A stretch of 64,000 bases of DNA from Enterococcus malodoratus ATCC 43197 (GTDB lineage Bacteria > Bacillota > Bacilli > Lactobacillales > Enterococcaceae): positions 1,650,136-1,714,135 of the forward strand of contig NZ_KE136481.1 in assembly GCF_000407185.1 (NCBI RefSeq), written 5' to 3'. The position numbers were made by a program, and so were the translations under genes. Under the pieces are notes generated by a model. The model did no database searches. It saw only the letters and a list, made by a program, of their open reading frames with translations, and had not been told where the DNA came from. How positions within the stretch are numbered: the stretch's first letter is position 1; each line of letters opens with the position of its first letter. This document shows positions 16,925 to 26,734 of the stretch, piece after piece.

Positions 16925-18526
16925 CTATTTTTTTTTGAGAAAGATCCATACTACAGCGAGTAAGCCGCCACCGAGCAGTGAAAGAAACTTATTTTCCGCC
17001 ATACCAGTTTGCGGATACTGTTTCTTTGTTGAATTTGAAGGTGATTCATTTGTTTGTTCGCCGCTTGCTTTTTGGCTAGTTTCCGTTTCTTTAGGGAATA
17101 CTTTTTTCACAGGAGCAGCTTTTCCTTCCTTTGTATTTTCCTTTGTCAGTGCCAAGAATTGATCCTCTTTATCAAAAGTAAATTCTAGCGGGTCACTATC
17201 AAGTTGATAGCCTTCTGGAGCCCCTACTTCTACCAAAGAGTAGTTACCTGCAGGCAGCGGGTTAATATGAAGCTTTCCATTTTCATCGGTAATTAGTTCT
17301 TTTCGAAGATACAACTCCTCTCCTTCTGCATTTTTCAATTCGAACTTGGCTCCTTGAAGTTTATCGCCTGTCGATGAATCTATTTTGGTTAAAGTAATTC
17401 CTTTCTCATCTTTCGTCTCTTCTTCAGAGGTGGAAGAAGATGATGATGGTGCTGCCTGATACTTCATTGCATTTTCTTTAGCTTTTTGTTTTGCAGCAGG
17501 TTTCTCTTGGGGTTCTTTTCTCATTTGAGGAATCGCCAGCGCAGGGACAGCCACAAACTCATTTGAAAACTGTTCTTTCACTGTCGGTCGATTCAAAATC
17601 AAAAAGCGGGCTGTTTGAGTGTTTTCAATTTGGTATTCGTACTGATCTCCTTCTCCCGCTCCTCCTGTAATCACCGTTGAATAACTTGGATTGGTTATTT
17701 CCCGAATCAAATAGCTGTGATTATCTTTTAACAGCGAAGACCACCCCATCGCCCCCGTATTTCCGTCAATTCTATCTAGATACTCTCCTTGAGCTGTTTT
17801 ATTTTTGTAAAAAACTACATTGACTGGATCATTTTTTTGACTCAGCTTTCTTTCTGTAATTCCATAAGCGATAGGATTTATTGATTCGCTCTTATCTACA
17901 AGTACATATTCAAAGTTTTTAAAATCCTTTAGAGCTTCAACCCCTTCTACTTTGGTTACCACCTGAATCAAATCATCGATTGGAGTCCGTAAATCAACAA
18001 TTTCTAATGTCGAACTATTGAGAAAGTCATTTCCGCCTAAGTTGATTTTATTACCTGCCTTTATCGCTTTCAGCTTGACCGTTAATTTCAGATTGTTCAG
18101 CATTGTCTGACTGACAGCCTGTTTATTTAGTGTCACGGTAAAATAATTTTTACTTAATGAGCCCAGTCCAAAGATTTCATTCGTCGTCCCATCTTTTAGT
18201 TGGAGTGATGGCGGGTTTTCGTGGCTGCTAAAATAGTGATCATCTGGCAAAGAAACAGTAAAGGTATCTCCTGGTCTAATCTCATCATTTTTCTCTTGAT
18301 TGATTTTTACTGTGTAATTCATTTGAACGATATCATCCACATGGATCTTGTTTTCTTCCGAAACTTCGCCGCCAGTATCTTTTACCAGCTTCAGATCAAT
18401 AAGACTGATTTTATCTGAAATATCGTTTGCAGCGGTCGAGACTATCGGACATATCGTTCCCATAGTCACCGCATAGGACCCTAGCAGTAAAATCAACATC
18501 AGAACAGACAAAATGCTTTTCCTCAT
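16925..18526 (-). CDS. cell-wall-anchored surface protein with SpaA/Cna-B domain and YPQTG sorting signal
   Basis: A 533-residue secreted protein. Signal peptide 1-32; an N-terminal region (about 35-180) reads like an adhesin Ig-like domain; a second beta-rich region spans about 183-320; a charged, Ser-rich linker (335-374) follows; then a Cna-B/SpaA domain at about 376-452, with the usual isopeptide Lys in LTKIDSS (Lys381) and Glu in LVEVGAPEGY (Glu433). A polar stalk leads to YPQTG at 504-508, a hydrophobic helix and a KKK tail. The sorting motif starts with Tyr, not Leu, as in some pilins and backbone-linked proteins. No sortase with a complete active site is in the window. It is a single gene with its own terminator. 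Adhesion or pilus role is inferred. Confidence 0.85.
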   Translation of the reverse strand: MRKSILSVLMLILLLGSYAVTMGTICPIVSTAANDISDKISLIDLKLVKDTGGEVSEENKIHVDDIVQMNYTVKINQEKNDEIRPGDTFTVSLPDDHYFSSHENPPSLQLKDGTTNEIFGLGSLSKNYFTVTLNKQAVSQTMLNNLKLTVKLKAIKAGNKINLGGNDFLNSSTLEIVDLRTPIDDLIQVVTKVEGVEALKDFKNFEYVLVDKSESINPIAYGITERKLSQKNDPVNVVFYKNKTAQGEYLDRIDGNTGAMGWSSLLKDNHSYLIREITNPSYSTVITGGAGEGDQYEYQIENTQTARFLILNRPTVKEQFSNEFVAVPALAIPQMRKEPQEKPAAKQKAKENAMKYQAAPSSSSSTSEEETKDEKGITLTKIDSSTGDKLQGAKFELKNAEGEELYLRKELITDENGKLHINPLPAGNYSLVEVGAPEGYQLDSDPLEFTFDKEDQFLALTKENTKEGKAAPVKKVFPKETETSQKASGEQTNESPSNSTKKQYPQTGMAENKFLSLLGGGLLAVVWIFLKKK

Positions 18527-18740
18527 TCTTTTCCCCTCCCATAAATTCCCTCTCTCCTAGTCAAAAATAGAATATTTATCCTGAAATTCATTGTTCCGAT
18601 GAACAGTCTTTAATGAATCTCTGTCTAACACATCGCTTTTCCTTATTTTCTCAAAAAATGAGGGGTAACTGAGCTGTTTTTCAAATCTTATCTTTCTTAA
18701 TTTTTAGTCTTAGTAAGTAATCTGGTTTTTTATACAACGC

Positions 18741-18769
18741 AAAAAAAGCGCGTATAAAAATACGCGCTT
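18741..18769 (-). terminator. terminator of tgt-yajC
   Basis: AAGCGCGTAT, four T, ATACGCGCTT on the minus strand followed by a T-run; a perfect 10-bp stem. Confidence 0.92.
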
Positions 18770-18802
18770 CCCAGCAGAAAATATTAATGTAAGAAATAAT
18801 TC

Positions 18803-19171
18803 CTACTTATCTTCGGTTTTATCTTCAGGTGTTTCTTCAACTACGGTTTCAACTGGCTCTGTTGTTTCTGGTTCAACAACTTTTGTTTCAACAGGCGCTG
18901 CAGCAGGACGTACACCTGATTGAACCGTTCTGATTGAAGAACGATCGAATACTAGGTAGATTCCTTCACAGTCCAAAGTAACTGTCTTGTCGCCGCTGTT
19001 GATTTCAGAAATCACACCATGCAAGCCGCCAATCGTTACAACACTGTCGCCAACTTTCATTGCATCTAATACACCTTGACGTTCTTGCTGTTGTTTCTTT
19101 TGAGAACGGTTCATCATGAAGAACATTCCCAGCATCAACACAAGTAAGATAATCATTGAAAAGTTTCCCAT
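18803..19171 (-). CDS. yajC: preprotein translocase subunit YajC
   Basis: Accessory subunit that associates with SecDF-YidC at the Sec translocon. The 122 residues have one N-terminal membrane helix (about 4-20), the conserved NRSQKKQQQERQGVLDAMKVGDSVVTIGGLHGVI region, and an acidic low-complexity tail (VEPETTEPVETVVEETPED) longer than in many homologues. The ribosome binding site is weak (GAGGGG). It lies 86 bases after tgt, as in many Firmicutes, and probably shares its transcript. Confidence 0.95.
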   Translation of the reverse strand: MGNFSMIILLVLMLGMFFMMNRSQKKQQQERQGVLDAMKVGDSVVTIGGLHGVISEINSGDKTVTLDCEGIYLVFDRSSIRTVQSGVRPAAAPVETKVVEPETTEPVETVVEETPEDKTEDK

Positions 19172-19257
19172 TTTTAAATTTCCCCTCGCAATCTTAGTAA
19201 TTCCACTTTTAACTGTAACAAAGTTTTCAATCTTTCACTAGAGTTTTTATCTATCCT

Positions 19258-20403
<1,146 letters not shown>

Positions 20404-20811
20404 TTAATTTCCTACTTTCTTCTATATGTATGTGTTTGCAACTTGTATCATAATACTGGTTTTAACCTGCTTTTGCAACTTTCCGTGAGCAGCTTAAGAC
20501 TTCCTATAGGAAGAAAAACAGTATTGTTCATAATAGTACAAAGTTTGTTTTTTTAATTTTATTCAAATAAAACAAAATAGCACATTCCGCTCTTTCGATA
20601 ATATTTAAACAGATTATTGGCAATCGAAAATCCCCTCACGATCGTTTTTAGCCTATACCAAATTATTTAACTGGAATTATTTTAATATTATTCTAATTTT
20701 ATAATATTTACATTTCCTTATTGTGAAATGAATATTTAATTAAAGGAAGCGTTTACATTTAGAGCTATACCAATTATGATGGATGTGTAAAAAAATATTA
20801 GGAGGTAAGAA
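20404..20811 (+). promoter_or_regulatory. adhE copy 2 regulatory region
   Basis: 408 bases without a gene. It holds the promoter TTTACA (20752-20757), 17 bases, TATGAT (20775-20780), identical in both boxes and spacing to that of copy 1. A cre-like box AGGAAGCGTTTACA (20744-20757) covers the -35, with one mismatch to TGNAANCGNTNNCA. Rex-like half sites TTGTGAAATGAATATT (20721-20736) and ATGTGTAAAAAAATATTA (20783-20800) lie where copy 1 has full dyads. The rest is AT-rich with nothing recognised. Confidence 0.75.
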
Positions 20812-23412
20812 ATGGTTAAAGCGGCAGAGAAGAAGAAGGAACCAATCGATGTTGAGGCTATGGTCAATGACCTAGCAACGAAAGGAAACGACGCATTAAA
20901 GGTTTTATCTAGCTTTGATCAAGAAAAAGTGGACCATATCGTTCACGAAATGGCGATGGCAGCACTGGACAAACACATGTTGTTGGCAAAAATGGCAGTA
21001 GATGAAACGGGTCGTGGGGTTGTTGAGGACAAAGCAATCAAAAATATGTATGCTTCCGAATACATCTGGAACAATATCAAACACGATAAGACCGCCGGGG
21101 TGATCTACGAGGACAAACAAAAGCACCTTGTCCAGATAGCTGAGCCTGTGGGGGTTATTTGCGGTGTAACACCGACTACTAATCCAACGTCAACGACTGT
21201 TTTCAAATCGCTGATTGCGATTAAGACTCGTAATCCGATTGTCTTCGCTTTCCATCCAAGCGCACAAAAATGTTCGGCAGAGGCAGCTCGAATCGTGCGT
21301 GACGCGGCTGTTGCGGCGGGGGCTCCTGAAAATTGTATTCAATGGATTGAAACACCTTCACTTGATGCAACCCAAGGATTAATGAATCATCCCGGCATTG
21401 CGATTGTCTTAGCAACCGGAGGCGGCGCAATGGTCAAATCGGCTTACTCGACCGGGAAGCCCGCTTTAGGTGTAGGACCAGGGAACGTGCCATCTTATAT
21501 CGAGAAAACCGCTAATATCAAACGCGCGGTCAATGATTTACTTGTATCAAAAACCTTTGACAGCGGAATGATTTGTGCTTCTGAACAAGCGGTCATCGTT
21601 GACAAAGAAATCTATGAAGGTGTGAAGAAAGAATTCCAAGCACATCAGGTTTACTTCGTTAAGAAAAATGAATTGCGTCAATTAGAAGCTGTTGTCATGA
21701 ACGAAGGAAAGTATGCAGTTAATCCTAAAATCGTCGGCTTCTCCGCTAAAGCAATTGCTGACTTAGCAGGTATCGGAGTTCCAGAAGGCACCAAGATGCT
21801 GATTGCGGAGTTAGACGGAGTCGGCCCGGATTATCCGCTTTCTCGTGAAAAATTATCACCTGTTCTAGCAATGATCAAATCGAATAATACCGAGCATGGT
21901 CTTGATTTATCTGAAGGGATGCTGGAGTTAGGCGGACTCGGTCATACAGCAGTAATCCATACAGAAGATCCCGATGTTGAATTAGATTTCAGTTTGCGTA
22001 TGAAAGCATGTCGGATATTGGTCAACTCACCATCTTCTGAAGGCGGCATCGGTGATATCTACAATGAATTGATTCCATCACTAACGTTGGGCTGCGGCTC
22101 TTATGGGAAGAACTCAGTCTCTCATAACGTCTCTGCTCTTGACTTGATCAATATCAAAACTGTAGCGAAACGGAGAAAAAACATGCAATGGTTTAAACTT
22201 CCACCAAAGATCTACTTTGAAAAGAACTCTCTATTGTATCTGGCTCAAATGGAAAATGTGGAACGTGTCATGCTTGTTTGTGATCCAGGTATGGTTCAAT
22301 TTGGTTATGCTGACATCGTACGGGAAGCCCTCGGCAGACGTAAAAATGATGTGAAAGTAGAAGTCTTCTCTGATGTTGAACCAAATCCTTCTACGAATAC
22401 TGTATACAAAGGGTTAGAAATGATCGTAAACTTCCAACCTGACACGATCATCGCGCTTGGTGGTGGTTCTGCGATGGATGCGGCGAAAGGCATGTGGATG
22501 TTCTTTGAACACCCAGATACGTCATTCTTCGGCGCGAAACAAAAATTCTTGGATATTCGTAAACGGACTTACGGTATTGCGCCTCCAGAAAAAACACAAT
22601 TAGTTTGTATTCCGACTACTTCTGGTACTGGTGCCGAAGTAACACCGTTTGCGGTTATTACAGATAGCGAAACCCATGTGAAATACCCATTGGCGGATTA
22701 TGCCTTAACGCCAAACGTGGCGATCATTGATCCACAATTTGTCTTAACTTTACCTAAGTCGATCGCGGCGGATACAGGGATGGATGTGTTGACTCACGCA
22801 ATCGAGTCATACGTTTCAGTAATGGCATCAGATTATACGCGCGGCTTAAGCTTGCAAGCCATCAAGATCGTCTTCGATTACCTTGAAGAATCGGTTAAGA
22901 CTGGCGATGAGACTGCTCGCGAAAAAATGCATAACGCCTCAGCAATGGCTGGTATGGCATTCGCTAATGCCTTCTTGGGAATTTGTCACTCAATCGCACA
23001 TAAAATTGGTGGAGAATACGGCATTCCTCACGGACGTACGAACGCAATTCTATTGCCTCATATCATCCGTTACAATGCCAAAGATCCGCAAAAACATGCG
23101 ATGTTCCCTAAATATGACTACTTCCGTGCAGACACTGATTACGCAGATATCGCGAAATTCTTAGGCTTGAAAGGAAAAACAACAGAAGAATTAGTGGAAG
23201 CATTAATTACAGAAGTTTATGAACTGGGCTTGAAGGTCGGTATCGACATGAGCTTGAAAGCACAAGGCGTGACGCAAGAAACCTTGGATTCAACGGTAGA
23301 TCGGATGGCTGAATTGGCTTATGAAGATCAATGTACAACTGCCAATCCAAAAGAACCATTGATCAGCGAATTGAAAGGAATTATCGTGACAGCTTACGAT
23401 TACAAAGCGTAA
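20812..23412 (+). CDS. adhE: bifunctional acetaldehyde-CoA/alcohol dehydrogenase AdhE, copy 2
   Basis: Paralogue of the enzyme at 14030-16630, also 866 residues and colinear along its whole length. It keeps the aldehyde dehydrogenase Cys in SGMICASEQ, GKPALGVGPGNVP, the linker KNMQWFKLPPKIYF, GGGSAMDAAKG and the iron-site HSIAHKIGGEYGIPHGRTNA, so both activities should be intact. The first 40 residues differ most between copies and the C-terminal quarter least. The start is set by AGGAGG 7 bases before ATG. Its promoter differs in regulation (half Rex sites, a cre-like box). It stands alone, between tgt and the Ca-type ATPase, on the opposite strand to both. Confidence 0.97.
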   Translation: MVKAAEKKKEPIDVEAMVNDLATKGNDALKVLSSFDQEKVDHIVHEMAMAALDKHMLLAKMAVDETGRGVVEDKAIKNMYASEYIWNNIKHDKTAGVIYEDKQKHLVQIAEPVGVICGVTPTTNPTSTTVFKSLIAIKTRNPIVFAFHPSAQKCSAEAARIVRDAAVAAGAPENCIQWIETPSLDATQGLMNHPGIAIVLATGGGAMVKSAYSTGKPALGVGPGNVPSYIEKTANIKRAVNDLLVSKTFDSGMICASEQAVIVDKEIYEGVKKEFQAHQVYFVKKNELRQLEAVVMNEGKYAVNPKIVGFSAKAIADLAGIGVPEGTKMLIAELDGVGPDYPLSREKLSPVLAMIKSNNTEHGLDLSEGMLELGGLGHTAVIHTEDPDVELDFSLRMKACRILVNSPSSEGGIGDIYNELIPSLTLGCGSYGKNSVSHNVSALDLINIKTVAKRRKNMQWFKLPPKIYFEKNSLLYLAQMENVERVMLVCDPGMVQFGYADIVREALGRRKNDVKVEVFSDVEPNPSTNTVYKGLEMIVNFQPDTIIALGGGSAMDAAKGMWMFFEHPDTSFFGAKQKFLDIRKRTYGIAPPEKTQLVCIPTTSGTGAEVTPFAVITDSETHVKYPLADYALTPNVAIIDPQFVLTLPKSIAADTGMDVLTHAIESYVSVMASDYTRGLSLQAIKIVFDYLEESVKTGDETAREKMHNASAMAGMAFANAFLGICHSIAHKIGGEYGIPHGRTNAILLPHIIRYNAKDPQKHAMFPKYDYFRADTDYADIAKFLGLKGKTTEELVEALITEVYELGLKVGIDMSLKAQGVTQETLDSTVDRMAELAYEDQCTTANPKEPLISELKGIIVTAYDYKA

Positions 23413-23454
23413 TACGGCAGGATCGTTTTACTCCTAAGCAGTGGTCATCACTGC

Positions 23455-23493
23455 AAAAAAACCTTCGATGATTTTCGTCATCGAAGGTTTTTT
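23455..23493. terminator. bidirectional terminator
   Basis: AAAAAACCTTCGATGA and its perfect complement around a 6-base loop, ending adhE copy 2 and the convergent P-ATPase. Confidence 0.92.
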
Positions 23494-23496
23494 AGT

Positions 23497-26139
23497 TTAA
23501 ATATTTTCCGGATCTACTTCGGGTGCTTTATGGAACTTGATCAATTCAGTCACAACAATCGGAACTATGGATAGCAAGATCGCAATTACCCAATGATTCA
23601 TGCTGATCGGAACAAGATAGAACAGTTCCTGAGTTTGCGGAATCAAAGCAATCGCTGTTGTGATCCCAAGCGCTAACCAAGCCATTTGTGCCAATGATTT
23701 GTTCGTTGCCAAATCGATTTTGAAGATCGATTTGCTGCTGCGTACATTAAAGACATGCAAGATCGACGAGAACGCCAACACTAGAAATGCCACTGTTTGA
23801 CCAACTTCTAAGCTTGGTGGTGTAAAGTAGCTGACATGCTCAACAAATGCCCCAATGTAAAAACCAATCAAAGTCACAACCGTAAAGATCGCAGCATTTA
23901 GACCGATCTTCTGCCATAACCCGCGAGCAAAGATTCCCTCATCACGAGGAATCGGTTTTTCATCCATGATTCCAGCTTCTGCCGGTTCTCTACCTAAGGC
24001 AAAACCTGGCAATCCATCGGCTACTACGTTAACAAACAACAATTGAACAGCTGTAAACGGTGCTCCCCAACCAAGCAGCATCGCAATGACTACGATAAAG
24101 ATCTCAGAGATATTACAGCTCAACAAGAAATTGATCGCTTTACGGATTCCTTGATAAACTGACCGTCCACGAGCTACCGCATCAACGATCGTCGCAAAAT
24201 TGTCATCGGTCAATACCATATCGGCCGCACCTTTGGCCACGTCCGTTCCGGTAATCCCCATTGCACAACCTACATCACTAGCTTTCAAAGCCGGCGCATC
24301 ATTTACGCCATCACCGGTCATCGCTACAACCGCACCTGTTCGTTGCCAAGATTTAACGATTCGGATCTTATCTTCCGGCGTCACTCGTGCATAAACAGAC
24401 AAGTTCTTCACTCGGCCGTCTAACTCTTCATCGGTCATTTTTTGCAGTTGAGCCCCAGAAATCGCTTCTTTACGACTCTTCATAATGCCAAGTTCTTTGG
24501 CGATCGCTCCAGCAGTTACAACATGGTCTCCTGTGATCATGACTGTTTTGATCCCTGCTTTTTTAGCACGCGCAATCGCGGCTTTTGATTCTGGACGCGG
24601 CGGATCGATCATTCCGATCAGACCCATCAAACGCAGATTCTTTTCCAACGCTTCCGAGGTAATTTCTTTCGGCTCTTCTTCATGGATCGCATAGCCCACA
24701 GCAATAACCCGCAAGGCTTTTTTCCCAAAGCGGTCATTAACAATCGCAGCCTGATCTACATCGCCATAATGAAATTTTGGTAGTAAAACATCGAAAGCAC
24801 CTTTAGTGATGGAAATAAATTTTTTCCCGCGCTTATGTACTGTCGTCATCATCTTTCGCTCAGAGTCGAAAGGTATTTCTCCAATTCGCGGATATTTTTC
24901 TTCCAATTCAGCTTTCGTATGGTAATTTTCTTCTACTGCACGAACAATCGCAGCTTCTGTCGGATTTCCTTTGATTTCCAATTCATTGTCATCATTTTCT
25001 ACAACAACATCGGTACACAAAGCCGCAATACTTAAGACTTCCATTGCCTCTTCCGTCATACCCTCTTCAGTATCTACGACAGAATCGCCATGCGTCCATA
25101 CTCGACGGACCCGCATTTTATTTTGTGTCAAGGTACCAGTTTTATCTGAACAAATGACATTGGCTGAACCAAGTGTTTCCACCGCAGGCAATCGACGAAT
25201 AATCGCATTTTTCTGTGCCATCTTCTGGACGCCAAATGCCAAAGTCAGTGTCACAATAACGGTCAATGTTTCCGGAACAGCGGCTACTGCTAAAGAAATC
25301 GCCGTGATGAACATATCCAACATTGGTTCGCCTTGCATCTCTCCGATGAAAAACACAAAAGCCGCAGCTGCCAAAGCGATCAAACTGATTCGTTTGCCTA
25401 ATTGATTTAATCGTTTTTGCAGAGGTGTTTTTTGATTTTCATCGCTATTTAAGAGTCCAGCAATCTTTCCCATCTCGGTTTCCATGCCCGTTGCAGTAAT
25501 AATCGCCTTACCGCGGCCATTGACTACAGTCGAACCTTTATAAAGCATATTCAAACGATCGCCTAATGCATCATCTGCTTCTCCCAGATATTCCGAGTCT
25601 TTCATGACTGGTTCGCTTTCACCTGTCAATGCTGATTCTTCCACTCGCAGCTGTGATGCTTCTGCAATACGAGCGTCAGCAGTAATCATCGAACCGGATT
25701 CCAGTAATAATGTATCTCCTGGTACTAATTCTTCAGCGTCAATCTCCTGCTGCTTACCGTCACGTATAACAGTGGCCGTTTGTTTGTTCATATCCTGTAA
25801 TGCGGATAATGCCTTTTCTGCATTGCCTTCTTGAACAATTGCTAAAACTGAGTTGATCACGACAATCGCAATGATCAAAAAGCTCTCAAAATAGTCGCCA
25901 TGATCAGTAGCAATCGCGGTGTACAGCGATATCACTGCTGCCACCAATAATATAATCGTAGTGAAATCCGTCAGACTATGGAAAAACTTTTTCGCCAATG
26001 ATTCCTTCGGCGCTTCTTCAAATTTATTTTTTCCGTTATTTTTTATTTTTTCTTCAACACTATTCTCTGTCAGTCCATTATCTAAATCAGCTTGATATTC
26101 ACTGATCACGGCATCAACCGTCTCTTTGTAGGGTTCCAT
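23497..26139 (-). CDS. cation-transporting P-type ATPase, Ca2+ (P2A) type
   Basis: Membrane pump of 880 residues. In order: N-terminal cation ATPase domain; TM1-2; A-domain with LTGESEPV; TM3-4 with VAAVPETLTVIVTL (the ion-binding Glu of the PEGL-type motif, here PETL); phosphorylation site CSDKTGTLTQNKM; N-domain; MTGDGVNDAPALKASDVG hinge; TM5-10, with NVVADGLPGFALGREP in TM6. The Glu in TM4 plus Asn and Asp in TM6 suit calcium or another divalent ion; Na+/K+ subtypes are less likely. ATG has AAGGAGG upstream and an extended -10 (TGTTATAGT) lies on the minus strand. Single gene. Confidence 0.92.
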   Translation of the reverse strand: MEPYKETVDAVISEYQADLDNGLTENSVEEKIKNNGKNKFEEAPKESLAKKFFHSLTDFTTIILLVAAVISLYTAIATDHGDYFESFLIIAIVVINSVLAIVQEGNAEKALSALQDMNKQTATVIRDGKQQEIDAEELVPGDTLLLESGSMITADARIAEASQLRVEESALTGESEPVMKDSEYLGEADDALGDRLNMLYKGSTVVNGRGKAIITATGMETEMGKIAGLLNSDENQKTPLQKRLNQLGKRISLIALAAAAFVFFIGEMQGEPMLDMFITAISLAVAAVPETLTVIVTLTLAFGVQKMAQKNAIIRRLPAVETLGSANVICSDKTGTLTQNKMRVRRVWTHGDSVVDTEEGMTEEAMEVLSIAALCTDVVVENDDNELEIKGNPTEAAIVRAVEENYHTKAELEEKYPRIGEIPFDSERKMMTTVHKRGKKFISITKGAFDVLLPKFHYGDVDQAAIVNDRFGKKALRVIAVGYAIHEEEPKEITSEALEKNLRLMGLIGMIDPPRPESKAAIARAKKAGIKTVMITGDHVVTAGAIAKELGIMKSRKEAISGAQLQKMTDEELDGRVKNLSVYARVTPEDKIRIVKSWQRTGAVVAMTGDGVNDAPALKASDVGCAMGITGTDVAKGAADMVLTDDNFATIVDAVARGRSVYQGIRKAINFLLSCNISEIFIVVIAMLLGWGAPFTAVQLLFVNVVADGLPGFALGREPAEAGIMDEKPIPRDEGIFARGLWQKIGLNAAIFTVVTLIGFYIGAFVEHVSYFTPPSLEVGQTVAFLVLAFSSILHVFNVRSSKSIFKIDLATNKSLAQMAWLALGITTAIALIPQTQELFYLVPISMNHWVIAILLSIVPIVVTELIKFHKAPEVDPENI

Positions 26140-26269
26140 CCTATTCCTCCTTGCGTTATAAAAAACCTCTTTATATATTTACTATAACACAGAAAAGACA
26201 CAGAACTCAAAGTATACACCTTGTCCTTTCGTCAAAAAGTAACAAAAAGAAACATTCAAAATAACTAAG

Positions 26270-26283
26270 TGTAATCGCTTCCA
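26270..26283 (+). promoter_or_regulatory. cre-like box over the ncRNA promoter
   Basis: TGTAATCGCTTCCA fits TGNNANCGNTNNCA at all fixed positions. It overlaps the weak -35 of the promoter at 26279-26307, so CcpA binding would block it. Confidence 0.55.
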
Positions 26284-26307
26284 AAAACTACTGAGTTGTG
26301 CTATATT
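26279..26307 (+). promoter_or_regulatory. promoter of the candidate ncRNA
   Basis: TTCCAA (26279-26284), 17 bases, then extended -10 TGCTATATT (26299-26307). The expected start, about 26314, is just before the first base of the closing helix at 26318. Confidence 0.7.
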
Positions 26308-26313
26308 ATAGAT

Positions 26314-26689
26314 ACAAGGAAGGAGGAACTTAGATCATTCGAAGGATTTCTCGATAAGAAAGTAGAAAAAAGTAAACAATAAAAATTGTTAGTAATACAA
26401 GATTCACCTAAAAGTTGTTAATAGTATGCGTGTGAAGTATTTCCTTATAAATAGTGAATGCGTATCACAGGTTGAGTAGTACATCAAACACACAAGTAAA
26501 AAGATACGTAAGTTAGAAAAGTTTCTTTAAAACTGAATAAAAGTGAAAACGTAGTAAAAACAAATATTTATGTTTATAGTCAAGAAATTCATGTAATACT
26601 TTGCATGTATCATAAAAGTAATATAAAATTCGAATGAACTAATCCTTCCGATATTCTAAGAGCCAGGCAGTCGAGAGCCTGGCTTTTTT
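26314..26689 (+). ncRNA. candidate structured non-coding RNA, about 375 nt
   Basis: A promoter, nested helices and a terminator define a stand-alone transcript with no convincing reading frame. Closing helix P1: GGAAGGA (26318-26324) with 26643-26649, TTAG (26330-26333) with 26639-26642, TCATTCGAA (26335-26343) with 26629-26637, 20 pairs in all with one 5-base bulge and one A/A mismatch. P2: GGATTTCTCGAT (26344-26355) with GTCAAGAAATTC (26579-26590), 11 of 12 positions. A hairpin 26591-26613 fills the 3' side. P3: TGCGTATC (26459-26466) with GATACGTA (26503-26510). A small hairpin AACAAT/ATTGTT is at 26375-26390. The terminator is at 26661-26689. It is not tmRNA, RNase P, 6S or SRP RNA by sequence, as far as I can tell. 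A cre-like box overlaps its promoter. Confidence 0.75.
26661..26689 (+). terminator. intrinsic terminator of the ncRNA
   Basis: AGCCAGGC, 8-base loop, GCCTGGCT, TTTTTT. The T-run is on the plus strand only, which fixes the direction of the transcript. Confidence 0.92.
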
Positions 26690-26697
26690 GCTGCTCA

Positions 26698-26730
26698 GAA
26701 AGGCCAACGAAAAAATTCGTTGGCCTTTCT
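26698..26730 (-). terminator. hairpin after queA
   Basis: GAAAGGCCAACGAA and its perfect complement around a short A-rich loop. The T-tract on the minus side is short, so it may need help to terminate. Confidence 0.75.
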
Positions 26731-26734
26731 TCTA

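Noticed and set aside
26321-26370. Short peptide gene after the AGGAGG in the ncRNA
   Set aside because: No ATG, GTG or TTG at a suitable distance, and the nearest frame closes within a few codons; the AGGAGG is partly inside the closing helix.
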